DNA of 64,000 bases from Isoetes taiwanensis (lineage: Eukaryota; Streptophyta; Lycopodiopsida; Isoetales; Isoetaceae), in NCBI GenBank assembly GCA_021234155.1, contig JAJEKV010000010.1, positions 4,314,871 to 4,378,870 on the forward strand. The letters are read 5' to 3'. Under the pieces are notes generated by a model, which was not told where the DNA came from, ran no database searches, and saw only the letters and a list, made by a program, of their open reading frames with translations. Both the position numbers and the translations under genes were made by a program. Position 1 is the stretch's first letter, and each line of letters begins with the position of its first letter. This document shows, piece after piece, positions 49,371 through 59,415 of this stretch.

Positions 49371-49701
49371 TGACGATTAAAGTGACGAGTGAACTGACCA
49401 ACAAACTGATGTTTTGCTCTGACGAAAGCTTTGACTAATAAGCTGACGATTACTTGTCTGACGAAATACCTGACGTTTACTCTGACGTGTAATTTAACTA
49501 TTAAGTTGACTAAAAACATGACTAATAAACTGACAATAAGCCTGACGAAGCTTTTTTAACGATTTTGCTGACTAACAAGCTGACTATTAATGTGACTAGC
49601 AGTATGACTAAAATTTTGACTAATTATTTGACGCTTTTTCTGACTAATTTTCTGACTAAATACATGACTAATATGCTGACTAGTGACCTGACTATTTCTC
49701 T
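49371..49701 (+). repeat. Left subterminal array of 12-bp TGACKAA-type motifs
   Basis: About 27 copies of TGAC followed by TAA, GAA, TAT or TTT-like triplets sit end to end with a 12-bp pitch. From 49569 eleven consecutive units are exactly 12 bp apart. Only the first 5-7 bases of each unit are conserved. In maize En/Spm the TNPA protein binds 12-bp subterminal motifs, so a DNA-binding-site array is the natural reading. The in-frame 68-codon ORF (49565-49771) is a by-product of this periodicity and not a gene. Confidence 0.85.
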
Positions 49702-50849
49702 ATTCGTCAGAACAATCGTCACACATGATATCTATTGTAGTTGCTATAGCATAATTCCTTCAAGAGTCTAAGTTTGTAAATGATATACTAAGCATCTACG
49801 AGCTCTCCTTTATCAATAGCATATCTTTTTATAAATTGATGTCAAAGGGGAAAGAGGAGTTGGTAGTAAATTTTGTGCTTATTTTGATGTTATTTACTAC
49901 AAATTGTTTCTCCTATTAGGTATCGATTTCTTGCTTGTTATGTATAATTCTATGCGTATTTTTAATGCAAATCCTACTAGTAATAGATTTTTTCTTCAAG
50001 GCTTTTCTCTTTACTTGTATACTATGGGCGATAGATTTGATCTTTTATAAGAGTATGGGAGGAAGTGGGGGCCTACATTGTAGGATCTTTCTAGGGTTGC
50101 CAGATTGGTCGAGACAACTAGGGGACATCCGTAGGTAAATGGTAATGAGACAAGCAAAACTTATAACCTTCTTGTTTCCTGAAAGCCAAATCAAATCTAG
50201 TTTGACATCAGGTCTATGCCATTCCATAAGGCCTAACTTGCAAAGACACTTAACAAGAGTTCATAGGAAATTCATAGCAACTGAAGTAAATTCAATGCTT
50301 GGTAGATGTCTAAATATAGAATTTATGTTTAGTGTATGTCACGAGTCTGCTAGTCCAAATAAAATGCCACACTTAAATGATTGAGCGTATCATGGTCCAA
50401 ATAAGTACCTTAAATCCAATGTTCATCATAACTCCATCTGGCATTATTGTCTATGCCAGTCCGTGCGACTTACTTCTACCATACATCTGAATAAGAAGGT
50501 TACTCATGCTTTCCCAATCTATTTTTCGCAATCAGGCCTATAGAAGGGAAGCCTACATCTGAATAACATATTCCAAAAATGTGACGAAAACATGGAAAGT
50601 GGGTCACATTTTTTTGTCTGAAAATGAACTACATGCTGCCACGTGGCATATCCCTACAATCCAGAATGGAAAGTGGGAAGCCTATTCCATGTGTATACAG
50701 GTTGTAACCGGTTGCCAAAAATAAAGCACAAGTTTTATTTACACAAAAGTAAAATATCATACTATAATCATAGGGAAGATCCACAAAATGGTCGAAGATC
50801 CCGAATAAGGAGGAGTTTCCTTTCCTGATAATATACAAACAGAACAAAG

Positions 50850-51040
50850 ATGTAGGATAAAACAAAAAAGAGGATATAAAAGAAATGAAGATGATTCGGA
50901 AAGATATATGATAAAAAACAGAGGATATAAAAGAAATGACGATTCAGCAAGATATAGGATAAGAAAAACAGAGGATATAAAAGAAATGAAGATGATTTGG
51001 CAAGATATATGATAAAAAAAACATAGGATATAAAAGAATG
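50850..51040. repeat. ~51-bp tandem repeat, about four copies
   Basis: RAGGATATAAAAGAAATG recurs at 50870, 50921, 50971 and 51024, with GATATATGATAAAAAACA between copies. It lies inside the CACTA element. Confidence 0.85.
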
Positions 51041-51108
51041 CCGAATGCCATCGCCGGCCTCCGCCAAGAAGAAAAAATTACGAAAAACAAATGCTTACAC
51101 TTTCCATG

Positions 51109-51234
51109 TTGTACTGGCATGCCACCTGGTCCCACATTCTGGTGGGACCGGTGACCCGCTCCCGGCTACCACCGGTCGGGGGGCCCCATTGATCCACACC
51201 AAAATGTGGTCCTAGATGGCATGCCAGCATACAA
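51109..51234. repeat. Foldback sequence with ~30-bp imperfect arms
   Basis: CTGGCATGCCACCTGGTCCC.. (from 51114) is the imperfect reverse complement of ACCAAAATGTGG..TGGCATGCCAG (51198-51227), enclosing a GC-rich loop. Pairing extends a few bases outward (TTGTA with TACAA). It could be a small foldback MITE or part of a captured promoter. Confidence 0.6.
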
Positions 51235-51316
51235 TAATATCAATGTGTATGCAAGAAAAAAATTGGAAATTGGTTTCATCGTCAATGGATGTCTTACTTG
51301 TTTTTCATAAAACTAA

Positions 51317-51627
51317 GGCCCAGATTCCATTACAGAGTCTCTCACTTCTTTTTTCTATTCTAACCTCCATATGCTTGTTGCCGGACTCACGATTCCACTA
51401 CAGCTCCGGCAGTCTTCTCAAAGAACACTGGTATGCTTATGTGGCAGATCTTAGAAGGTGGTAACATAAACTCCCGGGGGATCTTGCCCGGGAGTTAAAT
51501 CAGTGATTTTGGGTGCCACATCAGAAATTTTTGGACTGTAGTGGAATGCAGAAATCAGGATTTCTTGCTGCCGTGGAGCTCTCAGATTGATCCACCTCGG
51601 ATCTTCCACCGTAGTGGAATCTGGGCC
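51317..51627. mobile_element. Tourist-like (PIF/Harbinger) MITE, 311 bp
   Basis: The terminal inverted repeat GGCCCAGATTCCAYTAC is at 51317-51333, and its complement GTAGTGGAATCTGGGCC at 51611-51627. It is flanked by TAA on both sides (51314-51316 and 51628-51630), the 3-bp TWA target duplication known for PIF/Harbinger elements. The interior has no coding capacity but includes a perfect 10-bp stem, AACTCCCGGG and CCCGGGAGTT (51469-51496). It is nested in the CACTA element and so inserted later than, or travelled with, that element. Confidence 0.8.
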
Positions 51628-53101
51628 TAACTAAGAGGTACAAATAAAATTAATCCAAGACATCTGGATCCTGTATGGCAAAAGGCCTCCACCATGATAA
51701 AGCATTATGGTGAATTTATTTGTCACGAAGTCTAGAGAAGGAGAATGAGATCTCAACGAAGACCATGTAGGCCTATAAATTCAACAAATTATATCTTAAA
51801 AAAAATAACAAGTTCCAATGAAGCTTTTGGACATGTTGCCATCTACGTAGAAATTTAAAAGCATTGGCAAACAAAGGACTTAGGGTTTCTTGAATCCGCC
51901 ACACCGGCGATGGCACCACAAGGCGGATAGAAGCGAGGAGCTATGGCGATGAGTCTTCAAAAATGGTGGTACGTAATTTTAAGGAGCTTGCTAATTTCAG
52001 TTAGACCTTGTTGTGTGTTTATATGCCGTGTTGAATCGTTCTGCATATAGATTTGTGTCTGCCATGGAAGATCTGGAGCCATAATTTTCTTCATTTACAG
52101 TTAAAATTTAGAGAAATAGTTTTGCCGATCCCTTGTTTCTGGCCCAGAGTCATTACAGACTGAGGGAAGCTTCCATTATAATGTCCTCCATTGATTTATG
52201 AATCATATATAAGATGCCGCCATCTATTCGGCATCTCACACCCTCTGTTTCTTCTTCTTCTTTGTCTGAAGCAGAGATTTAATAGAGTGAGTGAAGGCAC
52301 ATTCCATTTTATTGCAGAAGTAGGTCCTCCTTTTGCATTGTTTTTTCTTACAGGTTTGGTATTGGAGGGTTTTCCATTCCTATTGCATCTTGCTTTCTTA
52401 TTAACATGTCTGAAGCACTTGATTAAGTATTTTAAGTCTGAAATTTTTGAGCATGCTCATTTAGGACAATCATTTTGGAAGTTAATTATAGTTGAAGTAC
52501 TTGAAATCATATTCAGTAAAATGCTTTAGAGCTCTGCAGATTGGCAGTAGTAATGACTAGACGACTGCTGCTTGGAAGGATCCAATGCATAGCAAGAGGC
52601 AAGCATGTCTTTTTGTTATCATAGAGTAAGGACTGTTATTTTGAAAGTTAGTCATAGTTGCAATATTTGAAATGAAATTCTGTAAATAATGCTTTAGAGT
52701 ACTGCAGATTTGTGGCTATCTATACAAAGCAATAGATTGGTAGGAAATTAATTCTATTTACAAAATATGGTGCGCACTAGACAAATGCATTCAATATTCT
52801 GTGCAATGTTGGCAGGTCATAGAGAGCAGGAATGGGAGATGGACATCTCCCACTCTTATGCGCAATTTGTACAATAGTTAATCCAGGAGTTTATGTATTG
52901 GGCATACACATACAAGTACCAAGCACTCCAGCAACAAACGCTCTAACACTTGGAATTAGCATTAGGTAAAATACAAATGTTTTGGATTTGCATTTGGATT
53001 TGGAATCTGTGCAATATTTGTGGCTTTGGAGATGGTTTCAATGTTCCTTGCAACAATATTTTATTGATATCATGAATTGAGAGGAAATTCGTTTAGGCCT
53101 C

Positions 53102-53801
53102 TGCCAAGTTCTTATTTCTGCTGCAAGGAATGCAAAGGTAGAACTACCTAATGATCCTGATTTACTATATAGAAGAGCACAGAGTGATAAGACCTCTCAT
53201 AAATATTGGTGCACGGAGTCTCTCAGGTATGAGGAAAATAAAATGAGAAATGCATGCTAATTCATGATTGATATTGCAAGTAAACCAAGACCTTTTGCTT
53301 TGTTGAACAATTCTGCAGATGCCTAGATAAGGCTATAATTGAGACTGAAAAGAGCATGTATCTTTGCACAGTTAGTCAAGTGGAAGAAGTAAAAACAATC
53401 TTCAGCATTCTACCCACATGCATACTAACTGTGTCATCTGGAAGTCTTTTTCCTAAAGAATGCTCATTTTTCAGTATGCGCCAAACGGGTCTCTTTTTGA
53501 AAACTTACACGGTACGGAGAACAATTAATGATTGAGAGTTTATCGTGAAATCTTAATTCTTATTTTAGCAAAGTGCTTCTTTAGCCAACAAGATCCCATG
53601 GAGCATTCCATTTTAGCATATTACTAACATGCTATTGATTTTGCACTACAGGTGACGAGCATCTAACCTGGAGGCAGAGGATGCGAATAATAGTTGGCAC
53701 CCCATATGGCGTGGCTTACTTGCATCATTCATGTAATCCTCCAATTATCCATGGCGATTTTCGGTCCAGGAACATTTTATTGACAGGACAATGCAGCCAA
53801 G
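53102..53801 (+). pseudogene. Captured receptor-like kinase gene fragment (kinase N-lobe end to catalytic loop)
   Basis: Exon-like blocks separated by GT..AG introns encode a plant RLK kinase segment. The block at 53102-53226 ends SLR|GTATGAG. The block from 53319 is EKSMYLCTVSQVEEVKTIFS-like and decayed. The block at 53475-53511 reads YAPNGSLFENLH, the hinge/alpha-D motif. The block at 53652-53801 reads LTWRQRMRIIVGTPYGVAYL then HHSCNPPIIHGDFRSRNILL, then, after a 2-base slip, DNAAK before the donor GT at 53802. In active kinases the catalytic motif is HRD; here it is HGD. The slip and the missing ATP-binding region mean no kinase can be made. Host-gene capture by CACTA elements is well known in plants. 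A further exon-like block at about 54306-54400 may belong to the same gene. Confidence 0.72.
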
Positions 53802-54842
53802 GTTTATTTACATCTCCTCTTTCTTGTTTCTCACTGTGTGACTGGCTGATCTAAGTATTTTGAATATGAATTTAATTGGACTGTCAGGTTTAAGCATGGG
53901 GGCCTTGAATTCTATAGGACAAGGCAGAAACAGCTAATAAATGAGAGATAGTGAGTTGTATCCACCAAAATTGCTTGTTTCTCTAACCTGTGGTCATGGT
54001 ACATTAGGAAAAATCTAGACTACTCCAAGAATTACTAGTCTTTAAACTATGTTGCCTCAATTAGAAACATGAGAATCAGCTTAATGCAGTTTATTGATTC
54101 TAGAAACTGAGCTGAACTTTATTCACATGACAACCCCTCTATGTTTACTCTTTTGGTGTTCTCTTGCTTGAGATCTTAACAGGATAGCTGGCCTTCAGTG
54201 AAGAAACCGGCATGCTTGTAGATTGGGTAATCTTATTAGTAAATTATATTGCGCTTTAATGCAGGTTCATAAGATCTAACAAGAAATGATTTGACTGTTT
54301 TCAGGCTGGGCATTTTCTGCAAAACAGGGACGCAGCATCCCTAAATTCTGGCTGGCAATTGATTGGAATGCAGAAAAGAGTGAGCCACAGTGACGACAGG
54401 TTTGTTGGATGCTTTAGTTATTTTATGTTATTCTTACGATTTGTGCAACTTGATTTGGTGAAAATGTGTACTTGGTACATTCTTTCTCTGATAATCTCTC
54501 TCTGTCATATATAGAAATTACAACAAGATCCTCTTACGTGCGAAAATGAGTATATGCATATTGGAGATCAACAAGGTAATCATAATTAGTGAAAGATTGA
54601 TCTTGTTAATTCTCTTTTCTAGCAAAGTTCTGAGCGATTGAGAAATTGATTCTTTTGTAGACTGAAAAAATGATTCTTTTATACACATCAGTCGTTGTTG
54701 GCTTACTTGATTGCTATTTATATATCTTTTTGAATAACTGGAGATAATGGTTTAACCAAGGTTCGATTCCTTGAAGCTCCTTTCATTTACTTGCAGTACG
54801 AAAAATACCAATTTTTATGTATTGGCAATATTTTCAATAAAA

Positions 54843-55033
54843 TGACCAATATTCTAACTATTGCATTGACTAATAAACTGACTAATACGATGACTAATAT
54901 TGTGATTAATTGACGAACTATCTGACTAACAAAATGACGAATTGTGTGACTATTTAAATGACTAATTCTCTGACTATTCCACTCACTATGTCTGACTAAT
55001 GATCTGACGATTATTCTGACGTTAAATCGTCAG
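54843..55033 (+). repeat. Right subterminal array of 12-bp TGACKAA-type motifs
   Basis: Units begin at 54843, 54855, 54867, 54879, 54891, then after one 8-bp unit at 54911, 54923, 54935, 54947, 54959, 54971, then 54993, 55005 and 55017. The motif lies on the same strand as in the left array, so the two arrays are direct rather than inverted. Inverted CGTCAG copies follow nearer the end (about 55027-55060). Confidence 0.85.
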
Positions 55034-55234
55034 ATAAAACTCGTCAGTATATTCGTCAGGAATAAGGGCCTGGGCAGTTGTCCATTTTATAAATTCTGAC
55101 GTTTAACCATCATTCTCTTGTAGTGCGTAAACATATATGTCAGTATACAACATCAGCATCACATAGCCATCTCGAAGGATGGCTCATCACATATCTGCAT
55201 AGACAAAGATCAGCACATCAAATATGGGAATCCT

Positions 55235-55402
55235 ACCCAAGGCTCATACTCCAAGGAATGACTAACGGCTTGGGTCTCCAGAGTTCATTGCAGACAGAAT
55301 TCATGACAATGGATTTGGACCCAAGGCTCATACTCCAAGGAATGACTAACGGCTTGGGTCTCCAGAGTTCATTGCAGACAGAATTCATGACAATGGATTT
55401 GG
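55235..55402. repeat. 84-bp tandem duplication within LTR A
   Basis: Two almost identical 84-bp units (55235-55318 and 55319-55402) start ACCCAAGGCTCATACTCCAA. LTR B has a single copy at this position (about 61860-61945), so the duplication arose in LTR A. Confidence 0.9.
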
Positions 55403-56419
55403 CTGGCATGAGAACATGGCTTAGGGTAGTCCACTCCATCCGCCCCTCCTGTGCACACTTTGCAGAGTAGGCTGAAAAGTGTTGGGACCTGACTGTAGCC
55501 CGTCGGATGCATAGCCAAGGGGGCTATTCCTGGGTTGCATCTCCCAGTTCCGATGGGGCAGGTAGGGATCACTCCCTCCAGAGATCTACATGCTGACTCA
55601 AGGTGACTAGAGGGCCACTGCCCTTATTCGACTTGAACCCAATGGAGAGTGACGCATCACTCCACGGGTGTCGAGCCCATGCCTTGCCCACACGCAGTGG
55701 CAAGCCATTAGACCTAGTCCATAGGAATCCCCGGTAGGCCTTACACACCAGAGGGATCATTCTCATGAGTCAGGACATGAACCTCCTTGTGAGCCAGTCT
55801 AGTCCCTTCACCCACAACCAGGTGTGGTTTATGTACACAGGCCGAATTTACAGTGTGCTAAAGAGGCTAGCTAGGAGCATCAACTACCAGGCTTTAAGGT
55901 CTCTACCCTCCCTTCCCAATACAATGAGTTCACAGAGATACATCATCCATACACATCATAGAAGAACTAAAGAACAAGATCTAATCTATATCATAGAGTT
56001 AGGTTCTTTAGTTAGAGCTGATATCTGGGGATCTAAATGGCTGCTATGGGCAATTTCATAGGCTAAACCTACTGATTCAATGACTGGGAGACGGTTTAGG
56101 CTATTAAATTGACAAAATACCTGATCCTTGGCTCGCTCCTCCTGTTCTGAACTCGACCATCCTGCTGAACTGCTAGAAGATGAAGCTAGAAAGGGAAACT
56201 AATGAGCTAGATCTCTCAGACAGAGTCTGGGAGGTGGGTTTGGCTCCTGGAGCAAGTAAAACAGAGCCCTAGAATGCTATGAACGAAAATAGCAAGTTAG
56301 GGTTTCCTTTACCTAAATAGACAAGGGGTTAGGGCTAGGGTTTCCAATTATCCCTTTAGGCATGTGGGATAATTGGGTGTGGCCCACTTGCCTTTATTAA
56401 CTAGGTGGCATAAAGGGTC

Positions 56420-56489
56420 CACATGGGTAAATGTGTACACTTGGGTAAATGTGCACATGGGTAAATGTGCACATTAATAAATGTACACA
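56420..56489. repeat. 16-17-bp minisatellite in LTR A
   Basis: About four copies of CACATGGGTAAATGTG, the last decayed, occur in tandem. Confidence 0.85.
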
Positions 56490-56622
56490 CCTTGCAATTT
56501 GCCCCCTAGGGTGCTACCTGTTTGGCTACACATCGGCGTACACGTCAGTCGGGATGGCGTGTACGCGTGACGAGGCAGTATAGTATACGTCTTAGGACCG
56601 TATACTGTGCTGGAACGTCACA

Positions 56623-56637
56623 TTCTCCCCACCTTGA
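56623..56637 (-). promoter_or_regulatory. Putative polypurine tract of the minus-strand retroelement
   Basis: Read on the minus strand, AAGGTGGGGAGAA lies directly against the LTR start TGTGACGTTCC. A purine tract abutting the 3' LTR is the plus-strand primer site known for LTR retroelements. It sets the element's orientation. Confidence 0.6.
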
Positions 56638-57734
56638 AATGATGCTGTCCGCAGCATCGTGGGTCTCTCCTGGGATCTTCCTAACCTGCAATCAACTTGA
56701 TGCATACGATATACTACTATCATACTTACACGTTTATTAGGATTACCTTAAAGTAATATTTTTGAAACATTATTACATCATTACATTATCGAATAACTTA
56801 TCAATTTACAACTTCATTAAAGTAATCTACTTATTAGCACTTAACACAACATTTTAAGTTTATCAAAGTTTAACAATTCCATATACAATTATACTTACTA
56901 GCTTACACAAGATTTAAGCGATTAGTTTCAATGGTAGAAATCACAACTACTCTAGAACTATCTATACAAGTGCTGGTGATGCGACTCCCCGCCGGTTCTT
57001 CGTTCTCATTGGCCTCCTGGATTCACACCACGCTAGAATATTAATGTAAAGTTGGTTATAAGGGAACCACCCCATCTATCTACATGAATGCATGACTAAT
57101 CTCCTGGCGTAGGAAGAGGATGCTTCTTCCATCGTGGCCGTGGAGACAACGCCCTATAATGCCTATATGCCGCTCATGCCTACACCATTAGTTGCCTGAG
57201 ACGTGGAGGATAGGGTCCTTCCCGTATTTGGGCGTGAAGGATAGGGTCCTCCCCGTAGGCATTGACTAGAGGTGCTTTCCTATCAATGCATTCCTGAATG
57301 ACCTCTTATCTCTCGAGGTCGTCTACTTCCGTGGGACGGAAGTAGACTTTTTAATCTACCTTCCAACTCATTCAAGCAAAACCGCGGTCATGCCTACAAT
57401 GACATTACACCATGTCCTAGAGATCACCGTAGTGGTCCCATCATCGGTAAATACGCACGCAACCCATATCTAGCATAGGCTGCATGCGTAGATTAACTTG
57501 AAACCTGCATGATTTCTGCTGGCTCCTTTAATGCATGCGATTAACATAATTACCCTAAGGTAATATTTATGAATTAACATTATCATAGTATCGGATACAT
57601 TACTTCCGATAGTACAATTATATTTACTCTAAGCTTTACAATACTTAGACTTTTAGATCGCGGTTATTTAAACAATAATCCTGATTTAGACCTATTGTTA
57701 CATAGACAAGGTATTTAATTATCATACACAAGAA
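56638..57734. other. Internal non-coding region of the retroelement
   Basis: About 1.1 kb without a gene. Two weakly similar AT-rich spacers containing a GATTACC..AAGTAATATTT..AACATTAT phrase occur at about 56735 and 57543. A short GGATAGGGTCCTYCCCGTA duplication is at about 57208-57263. Confidence 0.5.
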
Positions 57735-58274
57735 TTAGATGTGCTTCTTAGAGCTGCTGGGCTTTAAGGTCGTGGTGGTCTTCCCTCCGGTTTCTATACG
57801 CTCCGGTGTCGCGCTGACTTCTCTCCTCGATGGAAGATTATGCCCTCTGGTCCTAGCTCGTGATGCTAACGCGGCATCGATGTCTAACGTCTTCCTGTAC
57901 CTGTATTTTGCTGCCTTGCATTCTTCCATTTGAAACTCATGTGCGTCGAGTTGGTGAAGGCGTTGAGATCCTCTTTCTGATGTGAGCTCGTGGACGTGGT
58001 AGCCGGGAGGTTGACATCTAGAAGATTCTTGATGCCGTTGGTTACCAAATGTTCTTCCCATTTGATGAAGATTATGATAGGCCGGTGGTGTCCTGTTCTA
58101 CTCGTTTGTCAGTTGAGGTGTTTGTCGCCGTGCTTCCCTCTCTTGGGTCTGCCTTTTCGGTCTCCTCTCCTTATCTGTCTGTACATCGGCTGGGACCTTG
58201 ATGTCTTCAAGAAGTTGCGTCTCTAGCTCTTCTGTGGCTCTGGCCCTGTACTTCGAAAGCAACGCTCGTATATC
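57735..58274 (-). pseudogene. Second internal frame of the retroelement, charged protein of unknown function, one in-frame stop
   Basis: One minus-strand frame of 179 codons is open apart from a TAG at 58098-58100. The first part begins DIRALLSKYRARATEELETQ and is helical and highly charged (KERRPKR, QEREARRQ). The second begins MGRTFGNQRHQESS, continues HQLDAHEFQMEECKAAKYRY and ends SSSKKHI. It has no zinc knuckle, protease or reverse-transcriptase motif. The composition resembles an RNA- or DNA-binding structural protein. The frame begins after a TAG and has no ATG before the internal stop. It lies 1.1 kb downstream of the histone-like gene on the same strand, and the two may have been parts of one transcript. 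Confidence 0.5.
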
Positions 58275-58989
58275 CTAGAGTCTAAGGGTCTACTTGAAGG
58301 GCTCCCCTACAACCTTCTGGGCTCTATAAGTAAGCAAGATGGCTCGAGCAGCATTACTGGAGACATCTATAATCTACAAGTCTATGGACATTAGGACGTG
58401 TGGTATGGCATGAAATGAGGTTTGTTTTACAAAGCCTTCATGATGTTTGAGGCATACTCTAAGGTCCTAGCAAAGTTGGTTTGGGGGAGTCCAATCTCTA
58501 CACATGGAGTGATTTGGGCAGCTCTAGACTCTGGCTCCTTTCTAGGTATCCTGGCAATAGGGAGTGTCAATGTGGCGGCTGTATAGGTCAAACTCTATTA
58601 GAAGGACACAAAATGAGGTCAAGGTTTATGCCTTTGGCATGAGCAGAGGTGATGTACCAACAGTTGGACTTGGGTTGCTATACTGAGATCTAGATGACTA
58701 TAATAAAGGGGTGTTCTTGGGCACTTCTATCTAGGAGTAAGGCATCAGCTTTGAGCCGAGAGCAATACTTGTAAGGTACTAATAGGATATGCTTCTATTT
58801 ACAAACAAACCACAGTTTGGAAAAATAATTCAAGGGTTTGAGCAATTTTGGTCATTTTGAGCTGGGATTTGACATTTCTAGCCTAATTTGAGGTCATAAA
58901 TGGATTCTAGGCTGTCTAACGGTCCTATTGCAACAAATTTCAGGCGATTTGGAGCTCTGTAGCTCAAGTTATGGGGTTTGAAACATCGG

Positions 58990-59061
58990 ACCCCTCTAAG
59001 AGTGTGCGAGGAGGGTGTTAGGTTGGGACCTAAGTGGCCTCTGGCGCACTCTTGGAGGTGT
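58990..59061. repeat. 72-nt hairpin repeat, copy 1
   Basis: The outer arms ACCCCTCTAAGAGTGTGCG and GGCGCACTCTTGGAGGTGT pair with a few G-T wobbles. The inner part is GTTAGGTTGGGACCTAAG. It lies 3' of the histone-like gene. Confidence 0.85.
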
Positions 59062-59195
59062 TGGTCTATCTATGCCTAATGGATGCCAAGAACAAGTTCA
59101 AAGACGTGAATTCCTTTCCTCTTAACTGCAAGTTTCTTTGCTTATTTACTTCATTTGGAGCAGGTAAGTGGCTGATCAAGGGCCCAGTTGGCTGG

Positions 59196-59267
59196 ACCCC
59201 TCTAAGAGTGCGCGAAGAGGGTGTTAGGTCCGGACCTAACTATGCCCTGGCGCACCCTTAGAGGTGT
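59196..59267. repeat. 72-nt hairpin repeat, copy 2
   Basis: The outer arms are ACCCCTCTAAGAGTGCGCG and GGCGCACCCTTAGAGGTGT. The inner part GTTAGGTCCGGACCTAAC is a perfect 18-bp palindrome. It lies 150 bp beyond the stop of the histone-like gene and is the best-preserved copy. Confidence 0.9.
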
Positions 59268-59415
59268 TGCCCCTTTTTACCCAAAATTTCACATTTGCTC
59301 CTTAACTACTACTATACTTAATTCAATGCACGTTTTAAACAACTATATATCCTTATTATTCAAAATTTTCACACTTTCCATATAAGCCTGTTAGTTACGA
59401 AAAGTAGCTTCTGTT

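Larger units (their letters stand above)
49298..55125. mobile_element. CACTA (En/Spm) DNA transposon, 5828 bp, non-autonomous
   Basis: The ends are a perfect 16-bp terminal inverted repeat, CACTACAAGAGAATGA at 49298-49313 and its reverse complement at 55110-55125. The CACTACAAG terminus is diagnostic of plant CACTA elements. It is flanked by a perfect 3-bp target duplication CGT (49295-49297 and 55126-55128), the known size for this superfamily. The uninterrupted site GCGGAAGCGTAAAC is present in LTR B at about 61730-61743. Both subterminal regions contain 12-bp-phased TGACKAA arrays. I see no TNP2-like transposase. The interior carries a fragmented receptor-like kinase gene, a 51-bp tandem array, a foldback sequence and a MITE, so movement would depend on a transposase supplied elsewhere. 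Confidence 0.93.
49114..56622 (-). repeat. LTR A of the H3-carrying retroelement, split by a CACTA insertion
   Basis: Two parts, 49114-49297 and 55126-56622, are collinear with LTR B (about 61557-63111). Landmarks shared in order are ACCTAGCTGCGGAAGCGT, TCCACTCCATCCGCCCCTCC, GACGGCTTGGGKYYCCAG, GGTTGCATCTCC and TGCTGGAACGTCACA. Without the insert it is about 1.68 kb. Its ends are an 8-bp inverted pair, TGTGACGT at 49114 and ACGTCACA ending at 56622. A purine tract on the minus strand lies immediately to its right, so it is the 3' LTR of a minus-strand element. By eye the two LTRs agree at roughly three quarters of positions, so the pair is old or from different insertions. LTR A also carries an 84-bp tandem duplication and a 16-17-bp minisatellite. 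Confidence 0.75.

Noticed and set aside
49371-49701. CRISPR-like regularly spaced repeats
   Set aside because: The pitch is 12 bp with only 5-7 conserved bases and no spacers, in a plant transposon end.
49565-49771. 68-codon Thr/Leu-rich ORF in the CACTA left end
   Set aside because: The 12-bp repeat equals four codons, so the frame is an artefact of the binding-site array.
53652-53801. A functional receptor-like kinase gene
   Set aside because: The ATP-binding lobe is missing, HRD is HGD, a 2-base slip breaks the frame before DNAAK, and everything lies within CACTA ends. It is a captured fragment.
54757-54782. tRNA-like T-arm (CAAGG TTCGATT CCTTG)
   Set aside because: The T-arm is perfect and is followed by AAGCTCC, but no matching acceptor strand, D-arm or anticodon arm is found in the preceding 70-80 bases.
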